This document shows, piece by piece, positions 5,158 through 11,832 of a DNA stretch of 11,832 bases. This DNA is from Shewanellaceae bacterium UBA2521 (GTDB lineage: Bacteria; Pseudomonadota; Gammaproteobacteria; Enterobacterales; Shewanellaceae). The translations under genes and the position numbers were made by a program. Numbering within the stretch: the first letter of the stretch is position 1; each line of letters starts with the position of its first letter. The notes under the pieces are model-generated. The model was not told the origin of the DNA and did no database searches. It saw only the letters and a list, made by a program, of their open reading frames with translations. The stretch is from NCBI GenBank assembly GCA_002341165.1, contig DDNL01000074.1, positions 1-11,832 on the forward strand, written 5' to 3'.

Positions 5158-5973
5158 TTATACCTCATATCCTACGATATCTAAATACATTATAGGCATA
5201 TTATGCTGTGTTGCATAGTCTAAATGTGTCATTTTTACTTGTAGCTTCCTTGGAAGTAAAACTTCCATTTGACCTTGATTACGGTGTACGTCTCTATTGG
5301 CATCAGGAAAAATGAAAGGTAAACCATTGACTTGATTTTGCATATACAAAATAATTGAAGTATATGTCCTATCACCATAAACATCATTCTTCCTGATTTC
5401 GTTCATGTAAGCAAATGTTGCTGCGATACTTTCACTCAAGCTGGTTGAAACAAATTCTTGAAATACATGGTATTCACCTTGTCCAGAACTTGCGGTTGCA
5501 CAGAAATGTTTCAGTTCATCTTCACTCATCGGTATACCACGATAAAGTCTTTGCCCTCGTTGTAAGGTCTGTCCTTCACTTTCCAATATGTTAAAGCACC
5601 GATCTAAGTCACTGATAATTCGCCTAGCTTCACGCTCTTGCTCCTCTGAAAGTGCCTCATTTTTTAGGAACTTATTCACGCAACGGTAGTTCTTCTCATT
5701 TGTGATATTGTTTACCTTTGCTCTTTGATAGTCACGCACACCTTTAAATAAATCTCTACCTAAGCTTTCATAGTGCTGCCTGAGCAGTGCATAACTTGAT
5801 TCATTGTCAGCACACAACCTCATGTAATCCAATTTATGCGCACTAGAAACCATCCCTAAAATAGAAGCTACAGAGCCATCAGAGTCTGTACTTCTCTTAT
5901 CCTCATAAGCAAATTTAATCGCCTCTAAAGCAGAGTATTCATGCAATATTTGATTTTTATAATTTAATATCAA
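5158..5973 (-). CDS. Putative mono-ADP-ribosyltransferase (R-S-E class, Q-x-E)
   Basis: The 271-residue protein carries the three signatures of the R-S-E ADP-ribosyltransferases in the right order: R145 in LYRGIP, S176-T177-S178 in EFVSTSLSES, and Q235-M-E237 in QMEVLLP. E237 would be the catalytic glutamate and R145/S176 would hold NAD+. A glutamine two residues before it is the Q-x-E arrangement of C3-like enzymes that modify Asn/Gln, rather than the E-x-E of arginine modifiers. The first 130 residues are helical and may bind a target. No signal peptide is present, so it acts in the producing cell or is delivered by a contact-dependent system. The start is TTG 5973: an in-frame TGA lies just upstream and GGAG is 6 nt away. 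It is paired with the 57-aa gene. Target and role are unknown. Confidence 0.75.
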   Translation of the reverse strand: MILNYKNQILHEYSALEAIKFAYEDKRSTDSDGSVASILGMVSSAHKLDYMRLCADNESSYALLRQHYESLGRDLFKGVRDYQRAKVNNITNEKNYRCVNKFLKNEALSEEQEREARRIISDLDRCFNILESEGQTLQRGQRLYRGIPMSEDELKHFCATASSGQGEYHVFQEFVSTSLSESIAATFAYMNEIRKNDVYGDRTYTSIILYMQNQVNGLPFIFPDANRDVHRNQGQMEVLLPRKLQVKMTHLDYATQHNMPIMYLDIVGYEV

Positions 5974-6027
5974 GCCTCACTCCATTCATTCATCATTTAC
6001 TTTTGATAGCAATGCTTATCCTACCAT

Positions 6028-6055
6028 AAAGCTCAGCATGCAAATGCTGAGCTTT
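6028..6055. terminator. Perfect 12-bp hairpin between the 225-aa and ART genes
   Basis: AAAGCTCAGCAT (6028-6039) and ATGCTGAGCTTT (6044-6055) pair perfectly around GCAA. The minus-strand side continues TTTATGG, a short T-run, so it may be a partial terminator or processing site. It resembles the 2841-2868 terminator in its GCTCAG core. It lies 7 nt after the 225-aa gene. Confidence 0.6.
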
Positions 6056-6061
6056 GCTTAT

Positions 6062-6739
6062 CTACTTATTTTTATATTCTTTAAGTCTTATAGCGACCTC
6101 TTTTTGATCAATAGCAAAAAGAGTTGGCATATACTGCTTAAGCAATGTGAACACTTTATCTTGTGTTGTATCTTGTACCGAAAAAGGCACACAATCATCA
6201 AGTAAAACTTCAAAGCTCGTGAGCTGAGATGTATCCAGCTGAAATTTTCCAGCATGGAGGCTCTGTAAAACATGATCAAATGAGAAGTGAATATGTAAAG
6301 ACATGAATAAGCCGTCTCGATCAATTGAAAATGAAACAAAAGAGTCTATAAATAAAAAAACCTGACCGTCTTTCATATCAAAGATATGATAAACATGATG
6401 TTTCGAAAGCATTTCTTCATACTCTAAACTCTTTTCAAGATGAATAAGGAACTGTTCATTGTCATAAGAGACATCTTGATACATAGGGAAATACTGCGAA
6501 ATCTCAAAATGATCGGTATACGTCACTGATTTAGAGCCTGTGGCATATGTAACGATTGCGCCGTCTTCCTCTGAAATCATCGTATCCTGCTCGTCAAAAA
6601 CAGCTTGCTCCACATCAAATGCATTCTGCTCCAATGCAATTCTGAACGCTTTTTTCTCTGTAGTTGCCATGATAAATGTATCTTGATGAAACTCTTTACC
6701 GTCAAGATGTGTTTCTGTGCGAACAATATATAAATTCAT
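6062..6739 (-). CDS. Unknown acidic cytoplasmic protein, 225 aa
   Basis: ATG 6739 is preceded by AAGGA at 8-9 nt. The protein has no signal peptide or membrane segment and is acidic. The first about 60 residues look alpha/beta: MNLYIVRTET, FIMATTEKKAFRIALEQ, then VEQAVFDEQDTMISEEDGAIVTY. The middle is aromatic-rich (about 76-160, with VYHIFDMKDGQVFLFIDSF) and the end is helical and basic (QKEVAIRLKEYKNK). I do not recognise a family or catalytic motif. It lies between the 79-aa and ART genes on the same strand, separated from each by a hairpin. It may therefore have its own promoter in the 75-bp gap or be read by partial read-through. Confidence 0.65.
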   Translation of the reverse strand: MNLYIVRTETHLDGKEFHQDTFIMATTEKKAFRIALEQNAFDVEQAVFDEQDTMISEEDGAIVTYATGSKSVTYTDHFEISQYFPMYQDVSYDNEQFLIHLEKSLEYEEMLSKHHVYHIFDMKDGQVFLFIDSFVSFSIDRDGLFMSLHIHFSFDHVLQSLHAGKFQLDTSQLTSFEVLLDDCVPFSVQDTTQDKVFTLLKQYMPTLFAIDQKEVAIRLKEYKNK

Positions 6740-6775
6740 AACTATCTTCCTTCTATGTTTGATTTCTGAGATAAA

Positions 6776-6800
6776 AGAGCGTTCGAATCATGAACGCTCT
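6776..6800 (-). terminator. Hairpin terminator after the 79-aa gene
   Basis: AGAGCGTTC (6776-6784) and GAACGCTCT (6792-6800) form a perfect 9-bp stem with a 7-base loop. On the minus strand it runs into TTTTATC. It lies 14 nt after the 79-aa stop codon and 36 nt before the 225-aa start. Confidence 0.7.
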
Positions 6801-6814
6801 GAAAGCTAATTTAC

Positions 6815-7054
6815 TTATTTTTCTTCCTCTTTTTTTGGTGCAAGGCATGGAGTCGTAAAGTCTGTTCTAGGCTTAGCACCCATTTTGGCTAGAGCCGCAT
6901 CAAGCTGACTGAAATCGACATCCAGCTTAAATTTACGTTTCTTCTCAATCTGCACATCATCTGAGCTTGAGCCTGAGTGGTCCAGCGTCGATACGCTGGT
7001 TGCTTGCTTGTTGTTAATAAGAGTTGTTGGGTTATCGAGTTGAGCATTTTTCAT
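6815..7054 (-). CDS. Tagged small protein, 79 aa, unknown function
   Basis: Translation starts at ATG 7054, with AAGGA about 8 nt upstream. A longer frame to 7156 would run through the H2 hairpin and has no RBS, so I reject it. Residues 11-33 repeat the tag of the methylase homologue at the same distance from the start (core SVSTLDHSGSSS). The remainder is a short basic segment (KKRKFKLDVDF, about 38-48), a helix (SQLDAALAKMGA) and a lysine/glutamate-rich end. It shows no similarity to the methylase after the tag. It may be a small regulatory protein, a truncated remnant of a larger tagged gene, or mainly a vehicle for the tag. Element H2 lies directly upstream. Confidence 0.6.
   Translation of the reverse strand: MKNAQLDNPTTLINNKQATSVSTLDHSGSSSDDVQIEKKRKFKLDVDFSQLDAALAKMGAKPRTDFTTPCLAPKKEEEK
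6956..7024 (-). repeat. Tag repeat, copy 2 (shared N-terminal coding block)
   Basis: These are codons 11-33 of the 79-aa gene, matching 3745-3813. The internal hairpin is CCAGCGTCGATACGCTGG (6982-6999), again 7 bp with loop CGAT. Compared with copy 1 the second pair has changed from A-T to C-G, and both changes fall at third codon positions. Confidence 0.8.
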
Positions 7055-7250
7055 CTTTCTTTCCTTATGTTTTAAGTTCATCACCTTCGCTTTCGCCTGA
7101 TTTTCCGTACGCAGGCCACGGTTCTTTTTGACAAGGGCGCTCGCAGAGCGTGCCATTGACCCTTGTCAAAGAGGTTCTGGTATGCGAAGGTTTTAAATCA
7201 GAGTGAAAACGAAGGTCATGAACGTATAAGGAATGAAAGTGGCTCAACTC
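7037..7250. repeat. Element H2: long structured inverted repeat, copy 2
   Basis: From outside inward, GAGTTGAGC (7037-7045) pairs with GCTCAACTC (7242-7250) and TTCCTTAT (7061-7068) with ATAAGGAA (7226-7233). GTTCAT-C-ACCTTCG (7076-7089) pairs with CGAAGGT-C-ATGAAC (7210-7223), and CTGATTT (7097-7103) with AAATCAG (7195-7201). The apical stem is 7124-7137 with 7160-7173. The tip repeats that of H1: CGCTC-GCA-GAGCG, then TGCCATTGA. GGTTCT again flanks the apical stem on both sides. The outer arms differ from H1 in sequence but still pair, and they enclose the RBS of the 79-aa gene. In minus-strand RNA the RBS could therefore be sequestered, which would allow translational control. Confidence 0.8.
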
Positions 7251-7259
7251 AGAACACAA

Positions 7260-7274
7260 CTTACTCGCATTTAC
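7260..7274. promoter_or_regulatory. Conserved 15-mer outside H2
   Basis: Exact copy of the 15-mer at 4047-4061, in the same position relative to H. Downstream to 7430 I see no gene; the segment is AT-rich with no clear signal. Confidence 0.45.
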
Positions 7275-7449
7275 AACAAACAAGTAAAACCGACGTGAGT
7301 TCTGCTTCCCATAGCTCATAAAAAGCATCATGAAAGAATGCAATCAAAAAAAGAGTGCATTTCGCTCTCAAATCATGAACTCAAGTTAATGACTAGAATA
7401 ATAAAAGGATATTAAATAGAGACCGTATCAATCCTAATCGTAACTAGAA

Positions 7450-7517
7450 GGGCAAAGACCTTAGGCTTTGTTGAGCGCAGCGAAATAGAGCAGGAAAAAG
7501 CTCCTAAAAAAGAAAAA
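7450..7517. repeat. Repeat R, copy 2
   Basis: Second copy of the 68-bp repeat at 4873-4940 (one mismatch), with weaker similarity extending left to about 7431. As in copy 1 it abuts a minus-strand terminator and lies between one minus-strand gene group and the H element of the next. Confidence 0.85.
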
Positions 7518-7538
7518 GCGGTTAAAAAAAACCGCTTT
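7505..7538 (-). terminator. Intrinsic terminator after the Sel1 group
   Basis: AAAGCGGTT (7515-7523) and AACCGCTTT (7530-7538) form a perfect 9-bp stem with a loop of six As. On the minus strand it is followed by TTTTTCTTTTTT-like sequence. It ends transcription from the Sel1-repeat genes after the decayed tail. Confidence 0.8.
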
Positions 7539-7565
7539 ATTTGAAGACCATGGTTGTCACATTTT

Positions 7566-7727
7566 TTACCAAGAAGCTTGAACCATTCTGGCTAAGCGTT
7601 CTTCTTCTGCTTTCTTATATTCCTTTTATAACTCTTCTAAGCTTAAATGACCCAAAGCATCCGCTATCAAATCGGCTTCATATTGATCACGGTCAATTTC
7701 AAAACTTGGTTGTCTTTTCTGTACTTT
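7566..7727 (-). pseudogene. Decayed in-frame tail after the shorter Sel1 gene
   Basis: Directly after the stop of the 421-aa protein (7730-7728) the same frame stays protein-like. It runs 33 codons (RQPSFEIDRDQYEADLIA...LSLEEL) to a TAA at 7628-7626, then 19 codons (KEYKKAEEERLARMVQASW) to a TAA at 7568-7566. Charged helical composition and the continued reading frame suggest a former C-terminal extension, or a fused or adjacent small gene, broken by two nonsense changes. There is no start codon with an RBS within it. A plus-strand ORF over the same bases is hydrophobic only because it is antisense to this. Confidence 0.5.
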
Positions 7728-8993
7728 TTATTTATTTTCTTTCTTTAACGCTTCGGCCTTTTTTTCAAACCAAAAAGAAGATTTAACGGCATCTTTTGGT
7801 ATGACATCATTTCCATCACGATAAAGCTCCGCTAAAATCAGCATAGATTTGATGTGACCTTGATGGGCTGCTTTTAAATGCCACTTTTCACTTTCTACAA
7901 AGTTTTGCTCAATGCCACCATCACCAAGATAATAAAGCATGCCTAAATTATATTGAGCTTGCATTTGATTTACTTTCGCTGACTTTTTTATCCAGCGTGC
8001 AAACTCATGCATGTCAGAATGTAAATAGGTTATCGCACGCTCAAAAGTATATAGGGAGAAAACTCCTGCATAGATAATATAGGTATATTGATCATGTTGA
8101 ATATAGGGCTGACCTTGACATATTCTATAATCAAGAAGGTTATTATTTTCTATGATAGGTGCCTGATGGCTAATTAAAGATTGATAATATTCATCTTCAT
8201 TCATCATTCCTAAACTCAATGCTTTCGCATAATCAACTTGGCAATCGTTCATATTTTGAGAGAAGAAGATAAAAGGTGACTCATTAGTACCAAGAGAAAT
8301 GAAAAGAGACATTGCTTTTTGTATTTCTTCAGGTGCTTCTTCTATTTGTATATCTATTTCTTGTGAGTTCTTAAGTAAAAAAGAGAAAGGAAGTAGTTTT
8401 ATTTTGATATGGTATCCTCCATGTAGTGTGTAGGGAGGATAGCTGATTTTTACACCGGGTATATATTCGATAGTGCTGAAGTCATATAGAGTTTCTTGGT
8501 GTAGATTATAACATTTTTCTGATAAGCACTCACTCCCCACAGTAATATACCTTTTATCTTTGGTAAATTGGATTTGTTCGAGATTCTCAAACCTACCTAT
8601 TTTCCGATCTAAAAGGCTCGTTGCTTCGGGTATATTGACTTGATCAATGTTTGATGGTGAATTGATATAACCCTCTAGAGTTAGAACTTGAATATTTTTT
8701 TCAAGTAAAAACATATCAAAGGTTAAAGCATAACTACCTATATCATTATTATTAGCATGTACTTTGTCATTATGAGATAAATAAGTAATATCAATTTGTT
8801 TATTATTATCTTTCGCATAAGCATGATTGAGTAAATATTGCTTATAGTTTATTTGACCTGATTCATAGGCTTGATCCAAATTCGATCTTAATTCTTGTAC
8901 CGATAAATCAGCGTTATAAGGATGCGCCATGAGTGAAGTGGTACAAAATACTGCTAGAGGTAAAAGGCTGTAACGTTTTACTCTTGATTTCAT
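7728..8993 (-). CDS. Exported Sel1-repeat protein, short paralogue
   Basis: The 421-residue protein has a signal peptide (MKSRVKRYSLLPLAVFCTTSLMA, probable cleavage after MA at 23). A domain of about 310 residues, shared with the neighbour at 9110, follows; it includes GGYHIKIK, ESPFIFFSQN and NDCQ...DYAKALS blocks. Two Sel1 repeats close the protein (about 345-380 with AQYNLGMLYYLGDGG, and 381-416). Sel1 repeats are TPR-like helical hairpins that mediate protein contacts; in Legionella such exported proteins affect host interaction (LpnE, EnhC), which does not prove the same role here. The RBS before ATG 8993 is weak. Cysteines in the shared domain suggest periplasmic disulfides. It follows the longer paralogue by 116 bp and is probably co-transcribed. 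The frame continues past the stop as a decayed tail. Confidence 0.85.
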   Translation of the reverse strand: MKSRVKRYSLLPLAVFCTTSLMAHPYNADLSVQELRSNLDQAYESGQINYKQYLLNHAYAKDNNKQIDITYLSHNDKVHANNNDIGSYALTFDMFLLEKNIQVLTLEGYINSPSNIDQVNIPEATSLLDRKIGRFENLEQIQFTKDKRYITVGSECLSEKCYNLHQETLYDFSTIEYIPGVKISYPPYTLHGGYHIKIKLLPFSFLLKNSQEIDIQIEEAPEEIQKAMSLFISLGTNESPFIFFSQNMNDCQVDYAKALSLGMMNEDEYYQSLISHQAPIIENNNLLDYRICQGQPYIQHDQYTYIIYAGVFSLYTFERAITYLHSDMHEFARWIKKSAKVNQMQAQYNLGMLYYLGDGGIEQNFVESEKWHLKAAHQGHIKSMLILAELYRDGNDVIPKDAVKSSFWFEKKAEALKKENK

Positions 8994-9025
8994 ATTATTT
9001 TTATCTTATTTTTTTATGAGATAAT

Positions 9026-9069
9026 TCCATAGACTCTTTGCAGAGTATCCAAGAAAAGTGCTCTATGGA
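9026..9069. repeat. Nested hairpin between the two Sel1 genes
   Basis: TCCATAG (9026-9032) pairs with CTATGGA (9063-9069), enclosing ACTCT-TTGC-AGAGT (9033-9046). No T-run follows on the minus strand, so it is not an obvious terminator. It may be an mRNA stability or processing element in a two-gene transcript. Confidence 0.4.
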
Positions 9070-9109
9070 CTGCATTCAATAAATTGGATTAGATATCTTT
9101 TTATTGTGC

Positions 9110-11311
9110 TTAATTTAAATGTGCCGCTTGTTGAATAAGCCTTGTTCCTCTAGCGTAATCTTGGCTTACACCTAAGCCACGCTGATAATAGACCCCAAGG
9201 TTATGCATAGCAGGCCCAAAGCCTTGATCTGAAGCAGCTTTAAACCACTTAAATGCTTGATGATAATCTACAGATACTCCTTGACCCTTTTGGTACATTA
9301 CACCTAAGTCATATTGTGCTTCTCTTATGCCTTGATTTGCTGCGAGCTCCAATAACTCTATCGCCTTATTATAATCTCTGGTTACACCTGTTCCATTTCT
9401 ATATGCCGACGCTAGGTTCTTTTGAGCATTTGCGTTATTATACTTGACGCCTTTTTTATACCATTTAATCGCTTGTGTATAGTCTTGAGATGTACCTTCC
9501 CCCTGTTGATACATCGTACCAAGATTATTAAAAGCAATGATTAAACCTTGCTCTGCTGCTAAGCTATAAAGTTCAAAGGCTTTGTTTTTATCTTGCCGCA
9601 CACCCATACCGTTTTCGTACAACACAGCTAAGTTATATTGTGACAGAGCATCACCTTGCTCTGCAAACTGAGTTAACCACTCTAAATATTGAACGCTATT
9701 TTTGGAAATAGTTTCGAAACCAATATCATAAAAGTTAATTAAATTCTTGATTGCAGTGGTTTGATTCTGATGCCCTGCTTGAGTATACCAATATAAGCTT
9801 TTCTCATAATTAGGCTGACCTTCTATACCATGAAAGTAGTATTCAGCAGTTGCTGTTTGTGCTGCGGGATCTTTTTGCTCAGCTGCTTGAAGAAACCAAT
9901 GACCAGCTAACTTAGGTTGCTGTGAGCTATCAGTAGTACCAGTAAAGTATTTAAAGTATAAATTAATAGCTTTATACAAGCCTTGAGTACGTTTTATAAT
10001 ATGTAACCTTTTCTCAGTTGGGTCTCCATCTATATTCATATAAAATTTTGCTAATTCAAGTTGGCCTTTTGCTTCACCTGTAGCAGCAGCTTTTTTATAC
10101 CAAAATAACGCTTTATCTACATCTTTTTCTGTCGAGCCTTCTCCATGACGGTATATTTCAGCTAAGGTGAGTATGGCGTTCAAAAAGTTTTGCTCGGCTG
10201 ATTTTTTATACCATTTGATACCTTCAGCCCAATTTTTTTCAACCCCTAATTGACCAGTAGAATAGAGTATTCCCAAGTTGTATTGGGCTGCACTATCACC
10301 AGCTTGAGCAGATTTTTTTGTCCACCGTATAAATTCCTGCGTATTTTTATGTAGTTGAGTTATGGCACGATCAAAAGCATACTCTGAGAAGTTGTCAAGG
10401 TTGATATCTGGAGTGCTCAGTTGGCTTTGACATGCTTTATAACCTATAAGCTGATTGTTTTTTATTTGAGGTACCTGATGTTTAATTAAAGATTGATAAT
10501 AGCTATCCTCATTCATCACCCCTGAACTTAATGCTTTTGCATAATCAAGCTGGCAATCGTTTTTATTTTGAGAAAAAAAGATAAAAGGTGACTCATCAGC
10601 ACCGAGTGAAAGAAATAAAGATAAAGATTTTTTGACTGTAGGTTCTGGATGATCCAGTTGTATATCTTTGATCTCTGAATTTGGATCGAGAAAAGCAAGA
10701 GGTAATGTTTTTATTTTAATATGATAACCTCCCTTTAATGTATAAGGAGCTTTGTTGATTTTTGCACCCGGTATATATTCTATACGGATGACATCATAAA
10801 GGGTGGTCATCCTACTTGTGCGACATTTCTGCTCTTGACAAAAGGTCGTTTTTATAGCGGGAGTCTCTCCTTTTAAAAAATGGATTTGCTGTAAATCATT
10901 CTCTGGCGATATCGACATCGTTGTATTCAGAAGAGTTGTTGCTTCAGGTATGTTCACTTGCTGAATCTCAGAAGAGAGATTGATATAGCCTTTTTGAGTT
11001 AAGACTTGGATATCTTTTTCAAGTAAGAGCATATCAAAAGTCAAAGCGTAACTGCTTAGATCTGCATTATTCGTATTGATCTTATCACTAGGAGTAAAAT
11101 AAGCAACATCGACTTGTCTATTATTATCTTTCGCATAAACATGATTAAGTAAATATTGCTTATAGTTAATCTGGCCTTGTTGATAGACTTGATCTAAATT
11201 CGATCTGAAGTCTTGCACTGATAAATCATCGTTATAAGGGTGGGCCATGAGTGAAGTTGCACAAAATGCAGCTAGAGGTAAAAGGCTACAACGTTTTATT
11301 TTTGGTTTCAT
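9110..11311 (-). CDS. Exported Sel1-repeat protein, long paralogue
   Basis: The 733-residue product starts at ATG 11311. A longer frame to 11371 would put 20 polar residues ahead of the signal peptide, and AAGGA lies about 10 nt before 11311. The signal peptide is MKPKIKRCSLLPLAAFCATSLMA. Residues 24 to about 330 match the N-terminal domain of the short paralogue. About ten Sel1 repeats of roughly 36 residues follow, from about 341 to the end. Clear ones have YNLGxLYxxGxGVxxDxxxAxxWYxxAAEQG-type spacing (about 341-376, 377-413, 482-517, 518-554, 555-590, 591-626, 627-662, 663-698 and 699-733), with a degenerate stretch at about 414-481. No C-terminal anchor is seen. It is likely a periplasmic or secreted scaffold that binds other proteins. 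It is first in the pair and ends 116 bp before the short paralogue. Upstream (11312-11512) no promoter can be fixed. Confidence 0.87.
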   Translation of the reverse strand: MKPKIKRCSLLPLAAFCATSLMAHPYNDDLSVQDFRSNLDQVYQQGQINYKQYLLNHVYAKDNNRQVDVAYFTPSDKINTNNADLSSYALTFDMLLLEKDIQVLTQKGYINLSSEIQQVNIPEATTLLNTTMSISPENDLQQIHFLKGETPAIKTTFCQEQKCRTSRMTTLYDVIRIEYIPGAKINKAPYTLKGGYHIKIKTLPLAFLDPNSEIKDIQLDHPEPTVKKSLSLFLSLGADESPFIFFSQNKNDCQLDYAKALSSGVMNEDSYYQSLIKHQVPQIKNNQLIGYKACQSQLSTPDINLDNFSEYAFDRAITQLHKNTQEFIRWTKKSAQAGDSAAQYNLGILYSTGQLGVEKNWAEGIKWYKKSAEQNFLNAILTLAEIYRHGEGSTEKDVDKALFWYKKAAATGEAKGQLELAKFYMNIDGDPTEKRLHIIKRTQGLYKAINLYFKYFTGTTDSSQQPKLAGHWFLQAAEQKDPAAQTATAEYYFHGIEGQPNYEKSLYWYTQAGHQNQTTAIKNLINFYDIGFETISKNSVQYLEWLTQFAEQGDALSQYNLAVLYENGMGVRQDKNKAFELYSLAAEQGLIIAFNNLGTMYQQGEGTSQDYTQAIKWYKKGVKYNNANAQKNLASAYRNGTGVTRDYNKAIELLELAANQGIREAQYDLGVMYQKGQGVSVDYHQAFKWFKAASDQGFGPAMHNLGVYYQRGLGVSQDYARGTRLIQQAAHLN

Positions 11312-11512
11312 ATCATTCTTATCCTTGATTTTGTATTTATGCTTACTTTTTATATAAGGCAACGCCTTCAAAACTCGTTAGAGTGTTTACTGAAAAATTT
11401 TGATACTTCCTATTTAAATTCATCTATTTTTGTACACTCGCAAAAACGGCATCAATGCACCTAAATAAAGTTTTTATAAGAAAATGAGTATCGTGTTTTT
11501 AGTTTAAACTTC

Positions 11513-11830
11513 CTATCCCAGGATTTTTAAATAAACCTTTTTAGGAGCGTCTGTTGTGCATGCATTCTCAGAATCGTATTCAATGACTTCGAATAAATCA
11601 CTAAATTTCTCCCATTGCTGTCTTTTTTCTTCTTTATCTTCAATATTTGCTCTCTTTTTAAAAAAAGTGCTCCAGACATCAAAATACTCAAACTCCCAAC
11701 GCTCAACATCTTCTTGTTGAACTTTTGTCCTATGAAAAAGCGTTAATTCATTAAAAATATCTTTAAATTCAGGCGGAAAACCATTTACATTTGGAGTTAC
11801 TTCTGGAGCATTCTCTGTAGGTTGATTCAC
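11513..11830 (-). CDS. ORF at the right edge, probably truncated at its N-terminus
   Basis: The frame is open from the window edge to a TAG at 11513. The first possible in-window start is GTG 11830, giving 105 residues (NQPTENAPEVTPN...). No RBS can be seen because the sequence ends there, so the true start may lie outside. The visible part is soluble and acidic, with many aromatic residues (about 43-57, VERWEFEYFDVWSTF) and a charged helix (NIEDKEEKRQQWEKF), ending KVYLKILG. I do not recognise a family. It precedes the Sel1 pair on the same strand with a gap of about 200 bp. Confidence 0.55.
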   Translation of the reverse strand: MNQPTENAPEVTPNVNGFPPEFKDIFNELTLFHRTKVQQEDVERWEFEYFDVWSTFFKKRANIEDKEEKRQQWEKFSDLFEVIEYDSENACTTDAPKKVYLKILG

Positions 11831-11832
11831 TG

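Noticed and set aside
7055..7156. N-terminal extension of the 79-aa protein to 7156
   Set aside because: It would run through one arm of H2 and has no RBS, whereas ATG 7054 has AAGGA at good spacing and matches the start position relative to the tag in the methylase gene.
7065..7343. Minus-strand 92-aa ORF across H2
   Set aside because: It is contained mostly in the inverted repeat and has no counterpart in H1 and no RBS.
7541..7786. Plus-strand 81-aa hydrophobic ORF starting with TTG
   Set aside because: It has no RBS, overlaps the end of the Sel1 gene and is antisense to the charged, in-frame tail on the minus strand, which explains its hydrophobic composition.
1..11832. CRISPR array
   Set aside because: No short, regularly spaced direct repeats were found; the repeats present (tag, H, R) are two-copy and widely separated.

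Overview
The window is AT-rich (roughly two thirds A+T by eye) and reads as accessory DNA, probably a plasmid or genomic island. The Shine-Dalgarno sites (AAGGA, GGAG, GAGG), the Sec signal peptides and the Sel1-repeat proteins suggest a gammaproteobacterium. The mix of Sel1 proteins, a Q-x-E ADP-ribosyltransferase and a plasmid-type N-6 methylase homologue resembles Legionella/Piscirickettsia-like, host-associated bacteria. That taxonomic guess is inference; no housekeeping, rRNA or tRNA gene is present to fix it.

Layout. Bases 1-93 hold the start of a minus-strand ORF that leaves the window. 250-1470 (+) encodes an unrecognised exported protein. 1471-2023 is a gene-poor stretch with a long hairpin, a 51-aa minus ORF that may be a transposase N-terminal scrap, a perfect palindrome and a 9-codon mini-ORF. 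2024-2835 (+) holds a small multi-pass membrane protein and a 75-aa protein, closed by a bidirectional terminator. On the minus strand follow the methylase homologue (2875-3843) and, further upstream, a four-gene series: a 79-aa protein, a 225-aa unknown, an ADP-ribosyltransferase (ART) and a 57-aa partner (7054 down to 4980). A DUF6988-like gene (4119-4829, +) sits between these two minus-strand groups. The right third carries two paralogous, exported Sel1-repeat proteins in tandem (minus) and the edge of another minus ORF.

The main discovery candidate is a duplicated 'head' in front of two otherwise unrelated genes, the methylase homologue and the 79-aa protein. Each head has a conserved 15-mer, a long imperfect inverted repeat of about 150-215 bp (element H), an RBS and start codon, and an N-terminal coding tag sharing 17 of 23 residues. 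The arms of H differ between copies, but many differences are compensatory. Three double substitutions preserve the 14-bp apical stem, and a small hairpin inside the tag also shows a compensatory swap. A second repeat (R, 67 of 68 bases identical) lies next to a terminator at the 3' side of the preceding minus-strand group in both places. Minus-strand groups therefore begin with H plus tag and end with terminator plus R, with different genes between: a modular or cassette-like arrangement not explained by a named element I recognise.

How the genes work together is mostly unknown. The ART and the 57-aa gene are tightly coupled (4-nt gap, RBS inside the ART 3' end). The other genes of that series are separated by hairpins. 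The two Sel1 proteins are a diverged duplication, and the shorter one is followed in frame by what looks like a decayed C-terminal tail.
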